64,000 nucleotides of DNA from Cyprinodon diabolis (lineage: Eukaryota; Chordata; Actinopteri; Cyprinodontiformes; Cyprinodontidae): positions 17,733,155-17,797,154 of the forward strand of contig CM060081.1 in NCBI GenBank assembly GCA_030533445.1. Direction: 5' to 3'. Numbering within the stretch: position 1 is the first letter of the stretch; the number at the start of each line of letters is the position of its first letter. The position numbers and the translations under genes are program-made. The notes beneath the pieces are model-generated. The model saw only the letters and a list, made by a program, of their open reading frames with translations, was not told the origin of the DNA and made no database searches. Positions 9,864 to 20,199 of the stretch are shown piece after piece.

Positions 9864-9917
9864 ACCCAGTTCCGGTTGTGGGACAAACGGGAACTGGAAC
9901 ACAGGCAAAGTGTCCCA
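9854..9917 (+). promoter_or_regulatory. -1 ribosomal frameshift signal with predicted H-type pseudoknot
   Basis: The heptamer TTTAAAC (9854-9860) is phased as T TTA AAC in the Gag frame and abuts the gag stop TAG (9861-9863). The pol frame is -1 relative to gag and open across the site. After a 5-nt spacer, CCAGTTCC (9866-9873) pairs with GGAACTGG (9890-9897). Within the loop, TGGGACA (9879-9885) pairs with TGTCCCA (9911-9917). This gives stems of 8 and 7 perfect pairs, with loops of 5, 4 and 13 nt. The arrangement matches retroviral frameshift sites, and mammalian PNMA3 and PEG10 use comparable signals. The folding is predicted by eye. Confidence 0.88.
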
Positions 9918-11122
9918 AAAAGAAGCTGGACAGAGCCCATTTGTACTCGCATACACAAAGAAAGTCAGTGACTTTGCCAAAAGGTCTGATTGGGGCCAAG
10001 TGCACCGCACAAGTTATCATAGCTGACAAAGACTGTAGTTGCTTGTTGGATTCAGGCTCCCAAGTAACAACGGTCCCCAACTCTTTCTATCTAGAGAACC
10101 TGTCTCACTTGCCTCTCAACTCCTTGAATGACTTGCTTGAAGTGGAAGGAGCCAACGGTCAAAGCGTCCCTTACCTTGGCTATGTTGAGGCCACCATCAG
10201 ATTCCCTAAGAGCTTGCTTGGAGTCGACATCGAGGTACCTACCCTGGTCTTGGTTGTACCTGACATGCGCTCCACGTTGTCATCAGTGCTTATAGGCACA
10301 AATACTTTGGATGTTCTCTATGAGAAGTATGCAGAGATTGTACCTCAGATTTTTGAGTCTCTTCCTTATGGCTACAAAGTTGTCTTAAAGACCCTTGAAA
10401 TCCGTAAAAAACAGTCTTTTGAGTCCAACCTGGGAGAGGTGAGGCTTCATAGTAGAGACTTTGAGACCATTTCAGCTGGACAGATCAAAGTCCTTCTAGG
10501 ATCAGTGAGCTGCAGAATATCTGATGTTGGAAAGTGGGTGATGGTAGAGTCACCAAAGTCATCGTCCCTGCCTGGTGGAATCCTGGTGACAGATAGCCTG
10601 GTAAGTCTACCACCAAAGCCATCATGCTGCATACCAGTCAAGCTCAAAAACGAATCAGAGCATGACATCACCCTGTCCCCAAAGGCTGTGATAGCAGAGA
10701 TACACGCTGTCAGAAGTGTTCAACCTGTCAAGACCCCTGACTCAGATTCTCCTGCAAAACCTGACCAAAAACCAAATCTTGACTTTGACTTTACTGATTC
10801 TCCTATACCCAACGAGTGGAAAGAGAGGATAACAGAGAAGTTGAGCTCCATGCCAGAGGTGTTTGCAATGCACGAGCTTGACTTTGGCCGCACTGACAAA
10901 ATCAGACACCATATAACTTTCAATGATGAGACACCATTCAAACATAGGCCAAGACCTATACATCCACAGGACATAGAGGCTGTGCGTACCCATCTCCAGC
11001 AACTCCACGATGCAGAAGTCATCCGTGAATCAGAGTCACCTTTTTCCTCGCCGATCGTAGTCGTCAGGAAAAAGGATTGCAGTGTCAGACTCTGCATAGA
11101 TTACAGAAAATTGAACACATAA
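9878..11122 (+). pseudogene. pol: pol segment 1: aspartic protease and start of RT
   Basis: The protease active site LLDSGSQVTTV lies near residue 56 (DSG at 10049-10057), and the flap/C-terminal region includes SVLIGTNTLDVLY near 10291-10326. A linker follows. The RT start has a primer-grip-like block (ESPFSSPIVVVRKKDCSVRL at 11033-11092) and the R-x-C-x-DYRKLN motif (11090-11116), ending at a premature TAA. The protease would cut the Gag-Pol polyprotein inside the particle. Confidence 0.88.
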
Positions 11123-11212
11123 ACAGTAAGGGATCCATATGCCTTACCTAATCTGGAAGAGTCCTTCTCAGCATTGACCGGGTCCAAGTGGTTCTCGGTG
11201 CTCGATCTCTAA

Positions 11213-11599
11213 TCAGGCTTCTATCAAATAGAGATGGAGGAAGCAGACAAACACAAAACTGCATTCGTCTGCCCTCTAGGATTCTTTGAATTCAACAGAA
11301 TGCCTCAGGGGATAACCAATGCCCCTAGCACGTTCCAGAGACTTATGGAGCGTTGTATGGGAGAGTTGAACTTGAAGCAAGCCCTAGTTTTTCTGGATGA
11401 CCTCATCATCTTCTCCTCTACATTGGAGGAGCATGAGGAAAGGTTGATGAACTTGCTCAACCGATTGGAAGAGTTTGGCTTGAAACTGTCACCAGGGAAA
11501 TGCAAGTTCTACCAAACTTCTGTAAAGTACCTTGGCCACATTGTGTCTGAAAAGGGCGTTGAGACCGATGCTGACAAAGTAGCAGCATTAAAAACCTGA
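11213..11599 (+). pseudogene. pol: pol segment 2: reverse transcriptase core
   Basis: It contains SGFYQIEM, KTAFVCPLGFFEFNRMPQG and the catalytic FLDD at 11390-11401 (aspartates at 11396-11401), then GLKLSPGKCKFY and the VKYLGHIVSEKG block. All RT core motifs read clearly. Stops on both sides isolate the segment: TAA 11210-11212 before it and TGA 11597-11599 after it. Confidence 0.88.
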
Positions 11600-12073
11600 C
11601 CAAAACCAAACAACTTGAAGGAACTAAGAACCTTCCTGGGTTTCTGCGGTTACTACCGCCGGTTCATTAAAGACTACTCAAAGATTGTGAAACCACTAAA
11701 CGAGCTCACTGCTGGCTATCCACCGCTAAGAAAGCACGCTAAAACCACAGTGAACTCTGAGAAGTATTTCAATCCAAAGGACGACTTTGGTGATAGATGG
11801 ACGCTTGCTTGCCAAACAGCATTCAACACTATAATAGAAAAGCTGACAACCGCTCCCATCCTCGGGTTTGCAGACGCCAAGCTCTCCTACATTTTACATA
11901 CAGATGCAAGCACATTGGGCCTCGGTGCTGCTCTCTACCAGGAGCAACAGGGACAGAAGCGTGTTATTGCTTATGCAAGCCGAGGTCTGTCAAAGTGTGA
12001 GTCCAGGTATCCTGCTCACAAGTTAGAATTTCTTGCCCTTAAGTGGGCAGTAACAGAGAAATTTCAGGATTAG
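11600..12073 (+). pseudogene. pol: pol segment 3: RT connection and RNase H start
   Basis: The segment opens with NLKELRTFLGFCGYYRRFIKDYSK, the conserved RT thumb/connection. The RNase H start follows: LHTDASTLGLGAALYQEQ (about 11895-11947) with the first catalytic aspartate, and SRYPAHKLEFLALKWAV with the glutamate near 12027. TAG 12071-12073 ends it where the family usually has a tyrosine before LYGN. Confidence 0.86.
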
Positions 12074-14521
12074 CTGTACGGAAACACATTCCTTGCTGTC
12101 ACAGATAATAACCCATTAACATACGTTCTTACTTCAGCTAAGCTTGACGCCACGAGCTACAGATGGTTGGCTGCTCTGTCGACGTTCGATTTCCAGCTAC
12201 AGTACAGAGCCGGTAAGCAGAATCAGGACGCAGACGGACTGTCCAGACGCCCTCATGGCAGAGTAGCTGATGACACATCATCACAAAAAGAGTTAGAGAG
12301 GATACAACAATTCACAAAAAGACACATGTCAGAAGCTGATTATGCACACTTGAATGACAGCACCATCAAAGCTATCTGTGAGAAGTACATAGTCCACGAA
12401 GCGATCAACAATCACCCGGGGGAAACATCAACCAGCACCATCTTGGTTGTGTCACTTGCCCACCATCCAAAGGCTCTCCCTCAAATCTTTGAAGAGGAGG
12501 ATCAGCTTGGTGGTCTACCTGTCATCCCCCCTTTAACACCAGCTGAACTAAGAGACAAACAAAATGCTGATCCCTGCGTTGGCGAAGTCCTTAGGCTATT
12601 GGAGTCTGGAGAGACACCTCCACCATCCTTGAGGAAAGAACTTCCTGAGCTTGGTCTCTTATTGAGGGAGTGGAACAAACTGGAGGTCTCGAATGGTGTT
12701 TTGTATCGCAGGCGACCAGAGGGTGCTCAGACTCACTACCAGATTGTACTCCCTGAAGCCCTGAGATTCGTAGTCCTAAAGAGCCTCCACGACGACATGG
12801 GCCATATGGGCACAGAGCGCACGCTAGATCTTGTCCGGAAGCGATTCTATTGGCCCAAAATGTCAACTGAGGTGGAAAATAAAGTCAGAACCTGCAACCG
12901 TTGCATACGACTTAAGACCATGCCCGATAAAGCTGCTCCACTCATAAACACAGTGGCCACAAGACCACTCGAACTCGTGTGCATGGATTTTCTCAGTGTG
13001 GAGCCAGACTCAAGTAACACAAAAGACATTCTGGTCATTACCGACCATTTTACTAAATATGCAGTTGCAGTCCCCATCCCTAATCAGAAAGCCAGGACAG
13101 TGGCCAAGACACTGTGGGACCACTTTTTCGTCCATTATGGCATCCCTGAAAGACTCCACAGTGACCAAGGTCCCGACTTTGACTCCCGAATGATAAAAGA
13201 ACTGTGTGAGCTCATTGGCACTCAAAAGGTAAGAACCACACCTTACCATCCGAGAGGGAACCCTGTAGAACGCTTCAACAGGACCCTGCTCAACATGTTG
13301 GGAACCCTTGAAAACCAGAAAAAGAGTCATTGGCGGGAGTATGTCAAGCCATTAGTACACGCTTATAATTGTACTAAGAACGAGACAACTGGCTTTACCC
13401 CTTACGAGTTAATGTTCGGGCGTCAGCCAGGATTGCCAGTTGACCTAGCCTTTGGCCTACCAGTAAATCATCAGCCAGGCTCTCATTCGCAATATGTCCG
13501 CAACCTGAAATCTCAACTTGAAGACAGTTACAGAGTAGCAACTGAGAATGCTAAAAAGACAGCCGATCGCAACAAAGCAAGGTTTGACAAGCATGTTGTT
13601 GACACCACCTTGAAAGAAGGCCACAGAGTCTTGGTTCGAAATGTCCGTCTCAGAGGCAAGCACAAGTTAGCTGACAGGTGGGAGTCTGATGTGTATGTTG
13701 TCCTGAGACAGTCCGGAGACGTCCCAGTGTATGTTGTGAAACCTGAGACAAGAGATGGTCCACAAAGAACTCTTCATCGTGACCTCCTTCTGCCATGTGG
13801 TTTCCTTCCTGTGACCCCGGTCGAAAGCGAAACTAACCCACCAAAGGCAGTAAGGCGACCAAGAACTCGACAACATTCTAAAAATGACACATCAAATGGA
13901 GCTGATGGGGATGAATCCCAATCTGATTCTGAGGAATATCACTATCACAGAAACATAAGAGTGGAAACACTAGGTTTCAACCTGACTCCAGGACCTATGG
14001 AATACTTACCTGAAAGGATTGGACCACAACCTGACTTGACTGCTGTTGAGCAAAATCCCTCAGATGTAGCCAAAGCTTTCTCTGAGGATCCTCCAGTAGA
14101 AACTTACGACCTAGACTTACCTCATCCTGAAGAGAAAGATTTACCTCATCCTGAAGAGAAAGATTTGCCTGACTCTGAAGGGAAAGATTCACCTGACTCT
14201 GAAAAGAAAGACTTACCTGATCCTGAAGAGAGAAACCCAATCACTGAACAGGAAGTTGTAAACTTACCTGAGGAAGATCTGGATAATGTCCATCCTTCTA
14301 CTCAACCTGCTCAGGAGAGCAAAGGAAACACTCATGATTTAGGTCAAATGGACAACCAAAGTGGAAGTGACTGTTCAGCAAGACCTGTCAGAGACAGAAA
14401 AGCGACTAAAAGACTGACTTATCCTGAGCTAGGAAACCCGTTGGTTACAATAGTTCAGTCTTTATTTCAAACCTTGAGTGATGTGTTTACAGAATCTCTT
14501 GAAGATCCTAGCTCTCCATGA
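12074..14521 (+). pseudogene. pol: pol segment 4: RNase H end, integrase, C-terminal tail
   Basis: The segment starts with the RNase H block FLAVTDNNPLTYVL (catalytic D near 12107) and QNQDADGLSRRP. Counting from ATG 12167, the integrase HHCC zinc site is H208, H213, C243 and C246. The catalytic triad is D274 (VCMDF), D333 (HSDQG) and E368 (PVERF). The last spacing is 34 intervening residues, one fewer than the usual 35, because HPRGNPVER lacks one residue relative to the common GNGxVER. A GPY/F-like module follows (WESDVYVVLRQSGDVPVYVV). The tail is acidic, with five 8-residue repeats near 14115-14234. This 3' half of pol has no stop before the natural end. Confidence 0.9.
14115..14236 (+). 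repeat. 24-bp tandem repeat coding acidic octapeptides in pol tail
   Basis: About five units encode LPHPEEKD, LPHPEEKD, LPDSEGKD, SPDSEKKD, LPDPEERN. The first two units are nearly identical in DNA, so the expansion is recent. All stay in frame, keeping the tail open. Confidence 0.85.
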
Positions 14522-14575
14522 ACCCCTAGAGTTATGATGGCATAAATTCAAAATGCACAGGGACGTACATTAGGT

Positions 14576-14588
14576 AAAGAGGGGAGGA
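14576..14588 (+). other. Polypurine tract of gypsy element
   Basis: AAAGAGGGGAGGA directly precedes the 3' LTR start TGTAACCC. This is the normal site of plus-strand priming. Confidence 0.82.
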
Positions 14589-15859
14589 TGTAACCCATGT
14601 TAAAATCTAACATAAATAGGGATCTAGCATAATTAGGGATCTAACCTAAATAGGGATAAGTAGTTGGTTAAAAGTCTGTAGAGAGAAAATAACGTCGCTG
14701 TCCCTTTAAGAAACCAGCGTTACAGGTGCAGTGTCTGGGTGACGCTGCAGTACGCAGACCCGAAGGAGAGAGCAGAGGAGGAATCGGAGAAAAAAGAGCG
14801 GTGATTAATTAACAGAAAAAAGTTCGTATTTTAGTAAAACAAAACATAATTTACCTGGTCGGGAACTGACAAGGATTTTATGAAAACTGAGCCACATCGG
14901 TTTTGGTGAGTTTTGTGTTTATTTTTCTGTATTTTCATTGTGTTATAATTTTTCTTTTGGTGGAGAGTCATTAACTGTTATCCAGTTAATATATTAAGTT
15001 TATGAAGAAGAATTTAATTGTATAATTTGAGTATTTAAAAAGAGTTTTATTGTGTTTTTGGCCTGTTACAAAGGTCAGGTTTTTTGTTCGGATTGGAAGC
15101 TTGGTTGGAGTGAGGATTAGTCTGCCATGTGCGGCGTGCACATTCACAGACGGGATTCAAGATGGCGAGCCAGACCTAGACCTTCAATTCATCTTCTACA
15201 TTGCATGAGGGAGGGACTTTCCCGCGTGTGGTAATCCCCTGCCAGAGCGGTAGGGATATCAGAAACTAGTTTGAACTGAACTAAAAAAGAACTGAAGACT
15301 GATTGAATTATTATTTTTTTTTGGACTGAATCAAACTGATTCTTTTCGTCGAACTGATATTTACATTTGGACTTGAACTTGAATTTAAAGTGCCATACTT
15401 TGATTTTCATATGTTATTTTCTGAATGTGATTTGAGTAATTGTGGTCCACTTGATTTAACTGTGTTGAAGGTATTTTGCAACCTGTAAAAGAAAGGAAAG
15501 AGTTAACTCAGGAAAAATTTAAATCTTAAAATAGGTGCAACCTATGAAAAGGAGACTGGTCTAATTAATTAAAATTAGTCTAATTAAAATAACCTAGGTG
15601 AACTAGAGAGCAAAAAGAGAGTGATATATTCTTTTTTTTCCTTCTCCCTTTTCCTCCCCATTTATACTTACCTCATTATTAAGAATCTGCAGAGTATTTT
15701 TGGTTTCATGTATTGTATTTTATGTGTGTTTTGCATTCATTAAATTGCCGCCCATTTTCACTTAAAGCAGCGGTCTCTGGTGCTATTATTTTGCTCCCCA
15801 CTCCTTAGAGCCTAGAACTGGTCCAGTGGCGCAGTTAGTGGTGTGATACCGGTGCTACA
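14589..15859 (+). repeat. 3' LTR of gypsy element (1271 bp)
   Basis: It begins TGTAACCC, ends GCTACA, and is followed by the CATG duplication. It aligns with the 5' LTR at both ends and has 722 bp (14842-15563) absent there. That extra part lacks a target duplication at its borders, so deletion from the 5' LTR is more likely than insertion here. It holds a YY1-like AAGATGGCGA at 15159-15168. A second half is shared with the 5' LTR from 15564. Confidence 0.9.
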
Positions 15860-15863
15860 CATG

Positions 15864-17312
15864 CTTTTGTTCAGCCTTGTTAAAGAAGAGTTTAATCACC
15901 AGAAGTGACATGATATGGCAACATCGTTTAATGGGCACCAAACTAAATTGATTCATATAACCATAAACTGAGACAAAGCTCAAATTCTACCTTAAACAGG
16001 ACAAGAACATTTGTGATTGACTTATATCTTTACATAACGCTGCAAAGATCAAACAGATAACCCCCCCCCCCCCCCCCCCCCAAAAAAAAGTATAAAACAA
16101 CGACAACAAAAAAAAGATACAAATTAATCCTTAAATAATAGAAAGTGAAATGATTAAACCAGCACAGAACAACAATGGCACCTTTAACACTTATCCAAAC
16201 AGTTAAACTTATTTATCAGTTTTTGGTACAGTATAATGATGTAACATCATCATCATAGTTACCACCTTCATTTCTTACTGTTTCGTTCTGTGTGTAGGCT
16301 AAAGTAGACTATTGTGTCCTGTTGTTTTCAAGTAGCCACTTTGTTAAATGGGCTGATCAGAGTGCCTCTTGTGAATTGAGAAAATCATCTGAGAAAAGTG
16401 ATACTTGGAAGATTCTGTAGAGCCCTTGATTCTAGGTGCAGCAGAGGTTATGGAGGAGTGTCCCAAACTTTTTTTAAAGCTACCAGTGCAAGCTAAACAT
16501 TGGGCAAATGTGATTTATGCCTGTGGAAATAACAGCATTTCCCCTGGACTGACAGCTTGCAATATGTTAAATAATCTTAGTATTATTGTAAGGTCCAGTT
16601 TCCTCTTCACCTGTTTTGGATCTTCTTGTGCTGGATATTATTGTGGCATACAATTCTGTTTCTTACCAGGAGTATGACAAACTGATATTAGCTGGTTATC
16701 TAGCTGTAAAAAAGGGGTATAATCAACCACAGTGCACTATTTTTGCGTTGTAATATGCCAGCTTTCCTCAAAAAAAGTATTGCTTTATTAACAGTGATAG
16801 CCAGAGCTCCTTTACTTTTGAGCGCAATGCTTCCCGAACAGCCACCTGCCTGTCTTGTATATTAAAAAAATCACAGGAGTGAGAGAGAGCGCTTGACCAG
16901 TGCTGAGCAACTTCGATTTGACAGCTGACAAGCACTAAATAATAAACAAAGGGTTGCAATGCGTTTTTTACTCTGACTTTTCAATCTGGTCAAAACTGGA
17001 ATGATTTCCCCTTTTTGGGGAGGCATAGAATACTTCCAGGGAAACTGATATGCACTGTCGGCAACCCAATGACATACTTTAGTTTGGAACATATGTTCTA
17101 CTTCATCTCTTCCGGCATGGGGGAGCCGGTTGCAACTGCCATTGAGGTTGCTTTAGCATGGTTGTAGGTGGAGTCACCACAGCTAGAACTGGCTATCTCT
17201 AGCATCTTTTTCATGTACTATAAAACTGGGTTAGCTTCCTTCGCTGTCCCACCTTAGGAGGAGTAAATTAAAGAAATCCATGCCTGTTGGTCTGACACCT
17301 GGCTTTTTTTTT
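15864..17312. other. AT-rich DNA with a 21-base poly-C run
   Basis: No gene was recognised. The run of 21 C at 16061-16081, followed by A-rich DNA, is the only simple repeat of note. Short frames (such as 16405-16677) show no family resemblance. Confidence 0.55.
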
Positions 17313-18012
17313 TCACCCCACGTCAGATGGTAGGGCCCTCTTTGCTATGCAGGAGGCCCCAAAGTTTGGGTTAGGATAGATGCTGCCTGTTGAGCCTGGC
17401 ATCGCCTCCCTCATCGATCCTCCGAACAAAACCCCCCAGGCTAACGTTGTTGTCTGCGACCACAGTGCTGCATTACGGACGATTAGCTTTGCCGAGCCTA
17501 CAACTTTGGGGGGGCTAGGATGGGGCATTTTGGGAAATCCCTTGCCCATCTGTTACTGGTTAGAGCTCCTTCGTTAGAATCACAAGCACTTGATCAGTCA
17601 ACTCAGGGTATGATGTGTCTCTATAGGCTTTGCACTTATGACGAGGGAGCTTGGTGGTACCTTACCTACCTTTGTTCATTTTCAGCATCAGGTGTGGTTG
17701 GCTCAGTTTCCCCACACTAAATCCTGCAGGCAGAGCCTACGTACCTTGCTAGTGGTTCCAGGAGAACTTTTCAGCTCGGCTGCATCGGAGGCTGCGGAAT
17801 ACACAGCTTGGGCCACAACCAGGCAACAACTAGCAAGGCTCCACAGACATGACCGTTGGCCTGCTACTGCTTGGATGGCTACTGGCCCAAGACCTCACTC
17901 CTCTCAGGCATCTACTGCCCCAGCTGTGCCTCGAGATCCCACTCCTAGTGTTTCGGACTGTAAAACCAGGTTGTCGTCCCCCAAGGCCCTCAAGACCCCA
18001 GGGGACACATAG
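17313..18012 (+). pseudogene. DIRS-like retrotransposon ORF1 (Gag) fragment
   Basis: Broken frames on the plus strand match the pattern of vertebrate DIRS ORF1. HFGKSLAHLLL (near 17524-17556) corresponds to the usual GNSLSHLLL block. MTRELGGTLPTF (17638 on) corresponds to MSRELGRLLSTL. HQVWLAQFPHTKSCRQSLRT followed by VVPGELFSSAASEA (about 17689-17793) corresponds to the conserved VWLAQSPL...CRR...VVPGELFG region. At least one frameshift and stops separate these blocks. The tyrosine recombinase and RT parts of a DIRS element are not seen nearby, so this is an isolated, decayed fragment. Confidence 0.68.
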
Positions 18013-18075
18013 ATGTGGTTTTATTGAGTGGTTTAGCATATTTGATCTTGTTGTAACAGTACATACACATAGTTA

Positions 18076-18102
18076 TTGAGGTGGTATTTTTAACCACCTC
18101 AA
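18076..18102. other. Perfect hairpin
   Basis: TGAGGTGGT and ACCACCTCA form a 9-bp inverted repeat around a 7-base AT loop. It lies just downstream of the DIRS-like fragment. Function unknown. Confidence 0.6.
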
Positions 18103-20199
18103 AAGGGGTTATTGTTGAAGGTTAATTTCTTTTTCTGTTATTTTCTGTTATAAATAACTACTTTCTGTTTAAGTCAGCAAGAAGGACACTCTAATGCTCA
18201 AGGCTAAGATGACCCATGATGACCTCTGAGGTTCTGTTTTTTCCTTATTTTGAAATTCTTTGCTCCGGGAGTAGCTATGCTGCATTGGGAGGTACATACT
18301 GAGAGGGTGTAGCTTTATGTCGTGATAAGTAGATGAGAAACCCTAATATTGAAGCCATTTTGCTGTTCCCATTGCTATGGTTAGAAGAAAGTCTTAAAAC
18401 AAAGAATATGAAGACTTCCTCTTTAATTTGTGCTTATATCAACATTTTCTGTGAAACATTACTGGGATAAATTCTGTGAATACTTAAAGATGTTTCCTTT
18501 CTCTTTGAACACTTTCTGAGAAACATTCCCCCTCGGATTAAAACCGGGTGATTAAACAATTTTACAAAAAGTTTGTACCTGACCAGAACCTTGAATATGA
18601 TCAGCATCATCTTTACCAGAAATCATACACTGTTGTAGTGTCAGAGGTCAGTGAAAAAATTTTCTCCAGAAAAGAGGTCCCTATAACATACAATGTATAC
18701 ATGTTTTATAAAACAGGTAATGTATTGTAATGATCAGATGAAGAGAAGTGAGTTGCATTCTATTGATGACTGATTGGTCTCCAGGGATATGAACCTACAA
18801 GGAAGGTTTCAGGCCCTTTTAGATACAACATTAGATCATCTTGTTCTCTGCATGTCACTCTGTCCTGTACTTCAGATTAATTTTGATATCAACAACTGAC
18901 AGTGGTTATTCATCTTACAAACCAAGACTGCCTTCATAGGCAATCTCCTCCTTCGTCTCGCAACAAGGCAAATGTTCAACCTGAACCTAGCCCAGAAGAA
19001 AGCATGGCATTAATTTGAGATGGGATCAAAAAAGAATGAAGCCTATTCACTCTGACACCTTAAAAAACAGATCTAATTTATCTACTGAATTTCAGGAGTT
19101 ACCTAAATAGTGAAATGTGGCTAATGTAATCTAAATATAAATGCAGTGCAGCTTTTCTGGAGTTTGTTAACTAAATTTATTTTTATCTGCAAAAAGAGTC
19201 TGAGTGCATATTTAGCTAAAAGTCAGTATAAAACTTAAATAGATGCACGGGTCTAAGATTTCTTGTTTATTTTTCTTTGTTCAGGAAAAGATATAAACAT
19301 ACTATTTTATGCATGTGCTTGGGAGATATGCTGCCTTAGTCTTGTTGTGTGCATATTTATTAATTGTTTCATTATTCAGCTGTGTTGTTCTTCTTCCTCA
19401 CATTACTATGGCAACCAGCCACAAAGCCTCAATCAGAGCCTAGCTCTAATACAGGGAGGAAGGAAGGAAAAAATATTTTTCATTATTTTCTCACAGCAGA
19501 TGTTTACATGTGACTTTTGGCACTGTGAAGGCAGTCCATCTCTGAGTCAATGGAGAACCTCTCATCTCCTTGGAAAAGAAAAAAAAGCACTTCTTGCAGA
19601 CAATCTGCCCACAAGCAGACGTCAGTTGCATCTCACCACCTACCAACTGCTTGTAGTGCAGACACTGTGTGGGGTGCAGCAGTAGTGTTCTAGCTTAGTA
19701 GGCTTGATTCAGATTTTCTGTTTTACACAAAACTAGAATACATCTTTTCTGTGTGGATTGTTTTAGCTGCTCTGTTAATCAGAGCTTCCCACAACTCCCA
19801 ATGTTGTTGCAGAGCTTAATTTGTGGTTTTCAATGACGGTAGGCATGAATCAATGCAGATTGAAACAGAATAATATGATTTTCCTTATTCTGCTTCACAA
19901 AGTGTTCCTCCTCCCTACACTTCATCACATGGATGGATGGGTGATCTACAAGATGGGCTGAGTGGACCTTTTTTTTGTTGCTAAATTAATGTAATCTTAG
20001 ACACAGTTTTATTTAATGCATTATGAAACTGTATGTTCCGTTTGGTTGGACTGTGTCAATTGTAAAATCAGTGCAGCTAATATAGGTAGGTCCTGCCAGT
20101 TGGTGCAGATGCCTTTCTAAGTAATGGAAATAGCAGGACGGCAAATTCCCCAGGATCAATTTTACCCAGGTTAAACAAACCCTAGGAATTTAAATCTTA
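18103..20199. other. Gene-free stretch
   Basis: AT-rich DNA without recognised coding frames. Around 19401 there is a partial RFX-like TACTATGGCAACC. Nothing else stands out. Confidence 0.5.

Larger units (their letters stand above)
9863..14521 (+). pseudogene. pol: pol polyprotein: protease, RT, RNase H, integrase (four stops)
   Basis: One frame runs from the frameshift site to TGA 14519-14521 with no frameshift. It is cut only by TAA 11120-11122, TAA 11210-11212, TGA 11597-11599 and TAG 12071-12073. Translation would start by -1 slippage from gag rather than at its own ATG. The domain order protease, RT, RNase H, integrase is that of Ty3/gypsy. The TGA falls where tryptophan is expected before the NLKELRTFLGF block, suggesting TGG to TGA. 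Total length, about 1,550 codons, is normal for gypsy pol with an extended C-terminal tail. This copy could not make active polyprotein. Confidence 0.9.
2839..15859 (+). mobile_element. Ty3/gypsy LTR retrotransposon with PNMA-type Gag, two nested insertions
   Basis: The element runs from TGTAACCC at 2839 to GGTGCTACA ending at 15859, flanked by a 4-bp duplication CATG (2835-2838 and 15860-15863). The order is 5' LTR, primer-binding region, gag, -1 frameshift site, pol (protease, reverse transcriptase, RNase H, integrase), purine tract, 3' LTR. The domain order RT-RNaseH-integrase defines Ty3/gypsy. No envelope gene is seen. A Nimb LINE derivative sits in the 5' LTR and an L2 LINE sits in gag. 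Coding parts hold six in-frame stops (two in gag, four in pol), so this copy is dead, although outside the two insertions no frame change was needed. The LTRs differ at only about ten positions over some 550 alignable bases by eye, so insertion was fairly recent. Confidence 0.93.

Noticed and set aside
12591..13330. Several minus-strand frames over the integrase
   Set aside because: Shadows of pol, with no motif of their own.
18104..18560. Solo LTR starting TGTTGAAGG
   Set aside because: No matching CA end or target duplication could be placed.
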